NCBI GenBank assembly: GCA_964344485.1
Contig: CAYFNF010000003.1
Location: forward strand, 186,001-250,000
DNA: 64,000 nt
From: CAYFNF01 sp964344485
Lineage (GTDB): Bacteria; Patescibacteriota; Patescibacteriia; UBA9570; XYC2-FULL-38-9
Reading direction: 5' to 3'
Translations under genes and position numbers: made by a program
In this document: positions 24,638 through 32,087 of the stretch, piece after piece
Layout of the letters: every line of letters starts with the position of its first letter
Position numbering within the stretch: position 1 is the first letter of the stretch
The notes under the pieces: model-generated
The model's database searches: none
Seen by the model: only the letters and a program-made list of their open reading frames with translations
What the model was told of the DNA's origin: nothing

Positions 24638-25783
24638 TTATACACATTTATGTTGCGAGCCGTCCCAGGTAGTACCAGGCGTACAGTCGTCACATTTATC
24701 GTCCGTACATCCTCTTCCAGGTCCTTGACACTGATAATCTGCAGTACATTCATCTCCTGGACTGCCGTCGAAACACTCATTCGCCCACTCAAATGAACAG
24801 TACATGAGCGGACTATCTCCTCCGTAACAATCTGTGTCCCCGTCGCACGAATCTCCTTCTGCTTTTGGAGTACAGGAACTGCTCACACACTTAAATCCAG
24901 AAATACAATCACTTGAGTTTACGCACGGAAGACTATCTGACCCATCACCAGTAATACAGAAATTCTCTACTGTATTACATATTCCTGACTTACAGACACT
25001 ATCTGATGTACAATACGCACCTTCAGAACGATTATTCTGAGTCAAGCACTTCTTTGACGGGTCTCCTTCACAGACAAACCCGGTTTCACAGTCTGCTTCG
25101 CTCGCACAGAGCGTTCCAGAGGTAGCAGTCGTACAAACCCCAGGTGCAGACGGACTCCCGCCAGCACACGTCATGGGTTCTATACAATTTTCATCGCGTT
25201 GACATGCTGCGCCTTCACCGTTCGTATTTGTTCCGGTTGGACGACAGACCGTTAACCCCTCACCTACATTCACACACTCACAGCCTCCCACACAGTAACT
25301 CACGCTCGTACACGCTGATTCTGCTCCACCTGGACATTCGGTCCAGTCAGAGGTAGTACCGTCACCCGAAGCCGTAAATTCAATCCCTGTTGGACAGATA
25401 TTACCGAAAATCACCATTCCATCACTAATAATGCTCATTATGGTATAAGACAGCAAAGCGAGCACCAGCCCGAGCAGTGCATTAGTAATACGTGACTTAG
25501 CTTCGTTTACTTTCTCTGAATTACCTGCAGCAAGTGCCCACTGTGCTCCACCGAACATAATCATACCCACTGCAACAACAGCAATTGCTTGAATTAAAAA
25601 CGTATACACTGCGGTAATGTACTCACCTAAGCTAATTACTTGTTCGAGAGTGCCAACTTGCACTTCTAACTTAATTGGACTGGTAATACAATCCTCTGCA
25701 AACGCAGGGAAAGCAGCGATAAACAGCCCAGTCATGACTGCGGCGAGTAATGGTATTCTTTTGTAGAGATAATGTTGTTTCAT
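24638..25783 (-). CDS. VirB2-like pilin domain fused to Cys-rich modules
   Basis: 381 residues. A signal peptide (about 1-29, ending AFAED) precedes a VirB2/TrbC-like core at about 50-115: VGMIMFGGAQWALAAGNSEK and ITNALLGLVLALLSYTIMSIIS, nearly identical to the pilin-M15 protein. Residues 145-381 are Cys-rich with many short modules of the form C...DENC...GVC, ASEADCETGFVC, SDSVCKSGICN, SSDCISGFKC and CTADYQCQGPGRGC. They resemble EGF-like or dickkopf-like disulfide modules. The protein is probably exported and displayed, with disulfides made by the DsbA-like protein downstream. Role in adhesion or host contact is an inference. Confidence 0.8.
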   Translation of the reverse strand: MKQHYLYKRIPLLAAVMTGLFIAAFPAFAEDCITSPIKLEVQVGTLEQVISLGEYITAVYTFLIQAIAVVAVGMIMFGGAQWALAAGNSEKVNEAKSRITNALLGLVLALLSYTIMSIISDGMVIFGNICPTGIEFTASGDGTTSDWTECPGGAESACTSVSYCVGGCECVNVGEGLTVCRPTGTNTNGEGAACQRDENCIEPMTCAGGSPSAPGVCTTATSGTLCASEADCETGFVCEGDPSKKCLTQNNRSEGAYCTSDSVCKSGICNTVENFCITGDGSDSLPCVNSSDCISGFKCVSSSCTPKAEGDSCDGDTDCYGGDSPLMYCSFEWANECFDGSPGDECTADYQCQGPGRGCTDDKCDDCTPGTTWDGSQHKCV

Positions 25784-25788
25784 ATGTT

Positions 25789-27657
25789 TTAAAAAATTGC
25801 ACTAGCTATTTCATCAACTAAGGAGGTGACCCCTAGTTCTTGTAACGCAGACATGGCTTCTTGTAGACGTCCCCAATTCCATGGGGTCATCAGAGCAACA
25901 GCTGCGCTAACAATGACTAGAGCGAAAATATATTGAGCAGCCATGGAGATGAATATCAGGAACTCTGTAAATAATAGTAGAACGAACAGAGCTTTTTGCG
26001 CCATGTCCGGCTCTTCAAACATCTTTGTAGATTTTAGGAACTGAGAGATAAAGCCCAGTACTGGGATCTCTGGTAGTAGATAGTATCCGAAAAAATGTAG
26101 ATGAATGTAAATTAGTGTTGATGGATCACAGCAACAGAGATCTTCGGGTAGAGCAATAAACATCTCCCATAACCACATGCGACTTCCTGGCTTTGCCATA
26201 CTCGATGCATCTGCAGCAGCTCCAGCTGCATCTGCAGCGCCTCCAGCTGCATCTGCTGCACCGCCAGCGCCTTTTGCTCCTTGCTTGTCTTTTCCGAGTT
26301 GAGATGCTGCTCCAGCGCCTGCTGCAAGTCCAGCTCCAGCAACAGCGCCTGCTCCGGCTCCTACTGGTCCAGCAGCGGCTCCAGCGCCTGCTCCGGCTGC
26401 GGCAGCTCCACCAGCTCCAGCAGCGGCTCCTGCTCCAGCGCCTGCTCCGGCTGCGCCTGCACCCGCACCAGCGGCTCCAGCGCCTGCTCCGGCTGCGGCA
26501 GCTCCTTCACCAGCAGCACCCGCGCCTGCGGCTCCGGCTTCTCCAGCCATACCACCTGCCTCAGGGACTGCTCCGCCTGGAACTTCGGCTGCACCTGCTT
26601 CGGCTTCAGGGGCCATTCCATCTTCCATTCCTTCACCAGGCTCGCCTTCTCCTTCCGGTGCTTCACCCTCATCCGGCTCTTCTTCATCTCCAGGCTCTTC
26701 GTCTTCGGGTTCTTCTTCACCTTCTTCAGGCTCCTCTTCATCCGGCTCCAACTCAGGTTCTTCCCCAGGCATCTCTTCAAACGGTTCTTGCTCTTCTCCG
26801 AGCTCTGGCTCTTCTTCTGCTTCAGGCGCATCTTCACCTTCCTCTGGCTCGGCCTGTTCATCAAGATCAGGCTCTTCTTGAGCTTCGCTATCCTCATCCT
26901 CTTCTCCACCTTCTCCTTCTTCGCCTCCTTCAGGCGGAGGTTGTTGGCCTGCAGCTTGTTGCGCTTGTTCGCCTGGACTGGCTCCTTCTTGAGGCTGTTC
27001 TGCTCCTTCTCCTTCTTCACCTGGCTCGCCTTCTTCTCCGGGCTCTCCCTCTTCACCTTCGCCGCCTTCCTCGTCGCCTTCTCCCCTCTCTCCACGCGCT
27101 TGCTGCTGCTGTTTTCGCAAATCTCTATTTTTTCTAGCTTGCGCTGCTCGATCCATAGAATCTTGCCACGCTCCAGCCATTTTTCCTTTTGCATGACTGA
27201 TAGCACCACCGACGCCTTTTTCACTTACTACTTTTCCAGCATCAATAACATCTCCTGCGGTAACAGTTGGGATTAATCGACGCATCATGCGATACGCAAA
27301 GTACCCAGGTACACCGCCGGCTCCACCAAGCGCAGCAACAGCTGCGACACGACTTAAGTTGATCCCGCGCAACACGTCCATGGGTGAACGTGTTTCTATT
27401 GCTCGCTTTACATCTTCAGGTGCTATGACGCCACCGGTTGCTCCAAAAGCAGCTTCACCGACCAATGCAGAAGCAAGATCAGTAGTAAACGCTTTTGCAT
27501 CAAATCCCTGCTGTCCTCGTTCTCGAGCACGCGCTCGATGGGCTTGTACATCTCCAACAAAATCCTTGATGTCGCGTTCAGATTCAAGATAATTCTGAAT
27601 AATATTAGAAAGCTCTCCGCTTGCGAGTAGTTCCTGTATTGATCCTGCGTCAACCAT
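25789..27657 (-). CDS. Acidic and Gly-Ala-rich protein with C-terminal membrane domain
   Basis: 622 residues. Residues 1-190 are a mixed helical domain (MVDAGSIQELLASGELSNII...) with a weak hydrophobic stretch (VAAVAALGGAGGVPGYFAYRMM, about 108-130). Residues about 195-355 are extremely acidic with Glu, Pro and Gly repeats such as GEEGEPGEEGEPGEE. Residues about 370-470 are almost only Gly and Ala. Residues 485-622 contain two or three membrane helices, including LFVLLLFTEFLIFISMAAQYIFALVIVSAAVALM, and a DLCCCDPST motif. The family is not recognised. It lies in the middle of the T4SS-like operon; a stretched tether or gating component is conceivable. The coding DNA has open frames on both strands because of its bias, so overlapping ORFs are shadows. 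Confidence 0.7.
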   Translation of the reverse strand: MVDAGSIQELLASGELSNIIQNYLESERDIKDFVGDVQAHRARARERGQQGFDAKAFTTDLASALVGEAAFGATGGVIAPEDVKRAIETRSPMDVLRGINLSRVAAVAALGGAGGVPGYFAYRMMRRLIPTVTAGDVIDAGKVVSEKGVGGAISHAKGKMAGAWQDSMDRAAQARKNRDLRKQQQQARGERGEGDEEGGEGEEGEPGEEGEPGEEGEGAEQPQEGASPGEQAQQAAGQQPPPEGGEEGEGGEEDEDSEAQEEPDLDEQAEPEEGEDAPEAEEEPELGEEQEPFEEMPGEEPELEPDEEEPEEGEEEPEDEEPGDEEEPDEGEAPEGEGEPGEGMEDGMAPEAEAGAAEVPGGAVPEAGGMAGEAGAAGAGAAGEGAAAAGAGAGAAGAGAGAAGAGAGAGAAAGAGGAAAAGAGAGAAAGPVGAGAGAVAGAGLAAGAGAASQLGKDKQGAKGAGGAADAAGGAADAAGAAADASSMAKPGSRMWLWEMFIALPEDLCCCDPSTLIYIHLHFFGYYLLPEIPVLGFISQFLKSTKMFEEPDMAQKALFVLLLFTEFLIFISMAAQYIFALVIVSAAVALMTPWNWGRLQEAMSALQELGVTSLVDEIASAIF

Positions 27658-27679
27658 ATGTCAAAGAACAGTTAATCTG

Positions 27680-28030
27680 TTAACTAGATTCCCCTTGTCC
27701 TCCAACATCCTGATTTTGACCAGTAGCTTCATCGATCGCTACTGCGAGTACGACTAAATCTTCTTTATATTGCTCTTGCAGTGCTTGCGCTTGGTCTTTA
27801 ACACCTTCTGCTCCGATCTCCTCTTTCTGCAACTCCAATAATGTCTGCAATAATTGATACTTTTCAGTAATCCGCTCTACCGCGCGTTTATACTCTACCT
27901 TCAAAAAAGAGACGGGTTTTTTCTGTTCTACCATTGCATAAATCCTATCCAACTGCTGTTCCACCTCTTGCTCTTTGACACGCAACAGTTCACGCACCTG
28001 GTCCAATGATTGTGTATTCTGATCTGTCAT
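27680..28030 (-). CDS. Coiled-coil protein in the T4SS-like operon
   Basis: 116 residues, almost all helical and charged: LDQVRELLRVKEQEVEQQLDRIYAMVEQKKPV, YKRAVERITEKYQLLQTLLELQKEEIGAEGV, ALQEQYKEDLVVLAVAIDEA. Heptad-like Leu/Val spacing suggests coiled coils. There is no signal peptide or membrane helix, so it is cytosolic. It lies 22 bp before the acidic/Gly-Ala-rich protein gene and 21 bp after the VirB8-like gene. A structural or adaptor role in the secretion-like complex is possible; no family is recognised. Confidence 0.7.
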   Translation of the reverse strand: MTDQNTQSLDQVRELLRVKEQEVEQQLDRIYAMVEQKKPVSFLKVEYKRAVERITEKYQLLQTLLELQKEEIGAEGVKDQAQALQEQYKEDLVVLAVAIDEATGQNQDVGGQGESS

Positions 28031-28051
28031 ATATATACTAATTACTATTTA

Positions 28052-28684
28052 CTATTGCCATTGAACATCTGAAACCTTCCAAGAACCTTCGACTTTCTTA
28101 AAGCTTACTATGACGTTCTGTGAAAATATTCGCGGATCTTCATTTGCCTTTGACTCAACACGCCGTGTTGCTACATCTACGGTAGCAGATGCATCTTCAA
28201 CATATGCGGTCACGTTCATGGATGCTGCAGTAGTGGTAATACCGTAGTACTCTTCATCAATACCGGCTGCTTGATTCTCATCAATGAACTTTGCGGACTT
28301 CTGTCGGAATTTCTCAGTCATTAACGGCTCGAGGTTCGTGATGTTTTCGAAGTTGTTTCTGTTAGAGAAAGAGCCGTACCGTTCGATAAAAATTTTGGTG
28401 AGCCGCAATACTGACGCTTGCTCGTCCACCTCTTCAACTGGCTCGGTGTTGGTATTTTCATTCATGTTCGAATTCACATTCAGTGGTTGAACGTTCGTAT
28501 TCAACGATCCAGTGGTTCCGTTGGTATTATTGGTATTTCCAGTATTGGTATTCTCGTTTGTCTCTTGATTGGTGTTCGTTGATATCGGACCCATAAACTG
28601 AACGTACAACACCGCCCCAACTGCAAGCGCTGCTAATATCGCAAGTGCAATGATGAGTGTGATTATTTGTTTGCGTGAAAACAT
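28052..28684 (-). CDS. Anchored NTF2-like protein, VirB8/TcpC-type candidate
   Basis: 210 residues. Residues 7-29 form a membrane helix (ITLIIALAILAALAVGAVLYVQF). An Asn/Thr-rich linker covers about 37-85, then a C-terminal alpha-beta domain (about 88-210) of NTF2 type, with LRLTKIFIERYGSF, TTTAASMNVTAYVE and ending VSFKKVEGSWKVSDVQW. A single helix plus an outside NTF2 fold is the architecture of VirB8 and TcpC in conjugation machines, so a channel scaffold role is a reasonable inference. Its first 30 residues are closely matched by the 50-residue gene just upstream in the operon. Confidence 0.7.
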   Translation of the reverse strand: MFSRKQIITLIIALAILAALAVGAVLYVQFMGPISTNTNQETNENTNTGNTNNTNGTTGSLNTNVQPLNVNSNMNENTNTEPVEEVDEQASVLRLTKIFIERYGSFSNRNNFENITNLEPLMTEKFRQKSAKFIDENQAAGIDEEYYGITTTAASMNVTAYVEDASATVDVATRRVESKANEDPRIFSQNVIVSFKKVEGSWKVSDVQWQ

Positions 28685-28702
28685 ATCTTTGGTTAGAAAT
28701 TA

Positions 28703-28855
28703 TTATTCATTTATAACTATGACCTGCTCAGATCCTTGCTCATTAATTACTATCACCTTCTCAAAGAATTGAGTGTACAGCACCACCCCAACTGCAATCG
28801 CTACTAGTGCCACAAGTACAACGATGAGTGTGATTATTTGTTTGCGTGAATACAT
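28703..28855 (-). CDS. 50-residue membrane peptide, duplicated from its neighbour
   Basis: A small gene of 50 codons with ATG at 28855 and TAA at 28703-28705. The start MYSRKQIITLIVVLVALVAI is almost the same as that of the 210-residue NTF2-like protein (MFSRKQIITLIIALAILAAL), and the DNA of the two starts is highly similar too (shared TGATTATTTGTTTGCG stretch on the given strand). The rest has one membrane helix and a short polar end with the repeat VIVINE ... VIVINE. It fits between virB4 (18 bp away) and the NTF2-like gene (18 bp away), so it is a deliberate operon member or a duplicated, truncated copy of its neighbour. Confidence 0.75.
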   Translation of the reverse strand: MYSRKQIITLIVVLVALVAIAVGVVLYTQFFEKVIVINEQGSEQVIVINE

Positions 28856-28873
28856 GTCTGTTGGTAGTAATTA

Positions 28874-30793
28874 TTACTGTCCTCCTTGTTCTTTTTCCAT
28901 CTCTTCTTGGAATTCCTTCTTACTTTCCTCAATCTCTAACAGCTGCTTTGGATCTGATGTGACAATCTTGTCTTCTACTGGTGATGCATGCACTTTCATT
29001 GCAACGTGCTTGGGGCCAGCAAAGAAGATGCCTTGTCCGACTGATCCTTGTAACAGCAAGTACTTCTCTTGGTCAGTGAGTACGAATGTTTTTTGAATGT
29101 TATCAATAGCAGCAGGTGACTGTTTCAATAGGACCTGCATCGCGGAGTTGGTCACAATTGCTGCACCGTACCGAGAACCAAGGAAGTCATTCACATCCTG
29201 GGTAATGGTAGTTACTCCTAAATAGTATTTTCGACAACGCTTCACTAATGCAAAGATAAATTTCGCGGAGTCTTCGTTCTGCATCAACCACCACGCCTCA
29301 TCAATAATGAGAATACGCTGCTTTAACTCAGAGCGGACTGTATTCCAGATGTAGTTCACAATGATATAAATACCAATTGGTCGCAGTTCATCTTCCAGAT
29401 CACGCACTGAGAACACAATGAGCTGATTGTCTGTTTCAATATTAGTCGGGGAGTTGAATAGTCCTGCAAATGTTCCTTCAGTATACTTCTTCATCTTAAT
29501 CACCATGTCACGCGTTCCTTCAAATCCTTCCAGGATACTAATAAAGTCGGTCATTAATGGTGGTTCCACGTTATGTAAGTCACTCTCTGCGGTAATATCT
29601 TTCTTTGCGTATGTTTCGATGAGCGCTCGGTCTAAAATAGAATCTTCAGCGGGCGACACTTTGCCAAGCATGATGCGCAGCATTCCCTTAATGGTGATTA
29701 CTGCAGAACGAATAATATCTGCTGGACGATCTGCGCCGCCGACTGGTTTGGGCAAGTCAAACGGATTGATTTTAGCAGCAGAGTTTAATGAAATATTCAT
29801 GAACGTTCCACCCACAGCATCAGAAAGATGCTTGTACTCGTTTTCAGGATCGATAATAATCACATCCACTCCGAGCATGAGTGAACGCAACACCTCGAGC
29901 TTAACTGTATAACTTTTACCTGCACCGGAAGTCGCAAACACCACTGCATTGGCGTTCTGCAGAGAGAACCGATTAAATATAATTAAACTACCGTTATGTC
30001 GATTAATACCGTACATGATCCCTTCATCAGACGTCAGGTCAGATGAAATAAATGGGAATGATGACGCGCACGGTGATGAGTTCATGTTAAAGAAGATGCT
30101 CAACTCATCCAGTCCAATCGGCATAGTAGAATTGAACCCTTGTTCTGCTTGATAGAATACACGTTTAGCCACCACTAACCGTGAACCAAACAGTCCATCC
30201 ACCTGCTCAACCTTATCGTCCAGCTCTTTCTCGTCCTTGGCATAGATTGTGACGTACAGTGCGTACTGAAAGAAATGCTCGGTTCCTTGAGTCAGAGAGT
30301 CCCGAAGACCCTCGATATCTCGTAGCGCGGTCTCCCTGATTGGATCACGGGGCGCGCCTTTCTCTCTATCTGAGATCATCTGCGCTTCTAAGTTACCCAC
30401 ACGGTTCTTTAGCTGCTTCAAAATCACCTTGGCTTCTACCGGGTAGAAGAACATACTCACATCTAGCTCGGAGTTCAGTAGAATAATCGGAGCAAACCAC
30501 CCAACTGAGATATATCGAGGATAGGTCACCACAAATAGCGTGGTGGCAAGCTTTCCGCCAAGATCAATATACCGAGACTCTACATTCATGACTGACGGTG
30601 CAATCAGGTCCAGCACAGTTGTTACTCCTTTTCTATAGAGCTTTGCTGCTTCTAATGTCGTGATCTCTTCCTTTTCCTGCTGCTGATCTGGAACGACCGG
30701 CTGCTCTTCAGCTTCAAGCGCACGCTGAAACATCCGTTTCTTCTTTTTCTTTACTGGTGATGGTGTTTGTTGTAATAAATTCGGTTTTGCCAT
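28874..30793 (-). CDS. virB4: VirB4/TraC-type secretion ATPase
   Basis: 639 residues. It is the AAA+ ATPase part of VirB4: Walker A ATSGAGKSYTVKLEVL near residue 285, Walker B RILIIDEAWWLMQ near residue 484, then CRKYYLGVTTITQDVNDFL and TNSAMQVLLKQSPAAID, as in TraC/VirB4. The N-terminal third has the family region YIDLGGKLATTLFVVTYPRYISVGWF. VirB4 powers pilus assembly and substrate passage at the inner membrane. The first part normally found in VirB4 is instead carried by a separate gene 8 bp upstream. No VirB11, VirD4 or relaxase is present in the window. Confidence 0.93.
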   Translation of the reverse strand: MAKPNLLQQTPSPVKKKKKRMFQRALEAEEQPVVPDQQQEKEEITTLEAAKLYRKGVTTVLDLIAPSVMNVESRYIDLGGKLATTLFVVTYPRYISVGWFAPIILLNSELDVSMFFYPVEAKVILKQLKNRVGNLEAQMISDREKGAPRDPIRETALRDIEGLRDSLTQGTEHFFQYALYVTIYAKDEKELDDKVEQVDGLFGSRLVVAKRVFYQAEQGFNSTMPIGLDELSIFFNMNSSPCASSFPFISSDLTSDEGIMYGINRHNGSLIIFNRFSLQNANAVVFATSGAGKSYTVKLEVLRSLMLGVDVIIIDPENEYKHLSDAVGGTFMNISLNSAAKINPFDLPKPVGGADRPADIIRSAVITIKGMLRIMLGKVSPAEDSILDRALIETYAKKDITAESDLHNVEPPLMTDFISILEGFEGTRDMVIKMKKYTEGTFAGLFNSPTNIETDNQLIVFSVRDLEDELRPIGIYIIVNYIWNTVRSELKQRILIIDEAWWLMQNEDSAKFIFALVKRCRKYYLGVTTITQDVNDFLGSRYGAAIVTNSAMQVLLKQSPAAIDNIQKTFVLTDQEKYLLLQGSVGQGIFFAGPKHVAMKVHASPVEDKIVTSDPKQLLEIEESKKEFQEEMEKEQGGQ

Positions 30794-30801
30794 ACGTATA
30801 G

Positions 30802-31533
30802 TTATTCCATTTCTCTATTTACTTGCATCTTATCGATATCCTCGACTCGTCCTTGTTGCTTGGTAGTGATGTTGTAGGTGTTGTAATAGAGCTCAATCAA
30901 CGCTTGTGTGTTTAATATTTTGGTCTCTAGACCAATAGACTTCAGACCGCTCTGTACTAATTGAACGCGTCGACCGAGTTCAATTTTATAGTCATCAAAT
31001 TTCTTTTGGCCAAGCTTCACAATGGACGCTGGTGAGAGCACCTCCTGCAGTCGCACAAAAAAATTCTTCTTTTTCTTAGAGAATGGGGAGTATGGAACTA
31101 CAATAAAGAACTTCTTGTCCATGATATCAGCTTCCTCTACTAGTTTTTGAATAAACATACGATAGGACTTGGTCTGTTTTCTAAGCAACTCATTGTCCTG
31201 TTGCCGCGCGAGGGCATCAAGTTTATTCAGGTACTTCTCAATGTTCAATTTACGTGACTGAATAACGATCTGCAGTTCAAAATCAACTGAGTTCAAGAAT
31301 GATACGTACCCATTCACCACACCTTGTTGTTCGTCTTCTGATTTCAGTGCAAAATTCAGGCTGGATACTAAAATCACTGACCGCAACGTTCCATCTTTCA
31401 TAATCACCACATCGTCTCGAATTTCAGCAAATGGAATAGATTTCTGGGTTGATGGAGTCGCGTCACCTTTCTTCTTCAGCTGACGAGGTGGCTTCTTTTT
31501 AACTTCTTTTACTGCTTTTTCTTTTCTTGGCAT
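30802..31533 (-). CDS. TraC-like VirB4 N-terminal domain protein
   Basis: 243 residues. After a Lys-rich start (KEVKKKPPRQLKKK) the domain runs from FAEIRDDVVIMKDGTLRSVILVSSLNFALKSEDEQQGVV through FELQIVIQSRKLNIEKYLNKL to FFIVVPYSPFSKKKKNFF. This matches the N-terminal region of TraC/VirB4 proteins that precedes the ATPase core; no P-loop is present. The gene stops 8 bp before virB4, so VirB4 seems split into two co-transcribed genes that likely assemble as a complex. It is cytosolic or membrane-associated. Confidence 0.82.
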   Translation of the reverse strand: MPRKEKAVKEVKKKPPRQLKKKGDATPSTQKSIPFAEIRDDVVIMKDGTLRSVILVSSLNFALKSEDEQQGVVNGYVSFLNSVDFELQIVIQSRKLNIEKYLNKLDALARQQDNELLRKQTKSYRMFIQKLVEEADIMDKKFFIVVPYSPFSKKKKNFFVRLQEVLSPASIVKLGQKKFDDYKIELGRRVQLVQSGLKSIGLETKILNTQALIELYYNTYNITTKQQGRVEDIDKMQVNREME

Positions 31534-31542
31534 GATAACTTG

Positions 31543-32070
31543 TTATTGACCTAAATTGATTGTTTCTGATGAATCTTGTGCTTGCCCCTTTTGTGTTGGT
31601 GCAGGAGCTGCTGCTGGTTGTTTTTTTGTTCCGGCTGATACTGTTGCATCTGGTTGGCGTACGTCATCAGTTGCATATGCTCCTCCGGTATCTACCATGA
31701 GGGACATAGACGCAAGCTGCGAATCTTCAATCGGCCCTTTCGGTACTGCTACAACTTTCTCTTCCTCTACTTTTATCTCTTGTACTTCATACCGTGTTCG
31801 GTACCACACTTTCAGTCGTGGTCGCTTCATGGTCTGAATCACGTTCAGTAAGAAGTAGTGCATTGGTTGACTGTTCACTTTAGCAAACGCTAGTGTCCCC
31901 CCAATAGTACAAGTAAGAAAAATCAGCGGAATGAACACGTACATGGAAAACAGCTTGTACCATCCGAAACAGAGGCCGAGTGTTACGAGTATTTCAATAA
32001 ATTGCCGGGCAGAGATCGGCCCGATAATTTTTGCTTCTACTTCAATAAATTGTGGTACAACAAATTGCAT
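31543..32070 (-). CDS. PrgI family (VirB3-like) membrane protein
   Basis: 175 residues. The start MQFVVPQFIEVEAKIIGPISARQFIEILV is the PrgI signature, followed by two close membrane helices (about 27-47 and 50-67). Then come QPMHYFLLNVIQTMKRPRLKVWYR and a disordered Pro/Gln-rich tail. PrgI is a VirB3-like subunit that docks VirB4 at the membrane. It lies 9 bp before the TraC-like gene, consistent with the VirB3-VirB4 order of many T4SS. Confidence 0.9.
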   Translation of the reverse strand: MQFVVPQFIEVEAKIIGPISARQFIEILVTLGLCFGWYKLFSMYVFIPLIFLTCTIGGTLAFAKVNSQPMHYFLLNVIQTMKRPRLKVWYRTRYEVQEIKVEEEKVVAVPKGPIEDSQLASMSLMVDTGGAYATDDVRQPDATVSAGTKKQPAAAPAPTQKGQAQDSSETINLGQ

Positions 32071-32087
32071 GGCAATGGCTTAACTGC

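Noticed and set aside
26193..27276. Long overlapping open frames in the Gly-Ala/Glu-rich gene, on both strands
   Set aside because: They are by-products of the repetitive codons and give only Leu/Gln/His- or Ser/Cys-rich nonsense chains.
28274..28490. Small rightward ORFs opposite the T4SS-like genes
   Set aside because: They overlap well-supported leftward genes and show no recognisable protein features.
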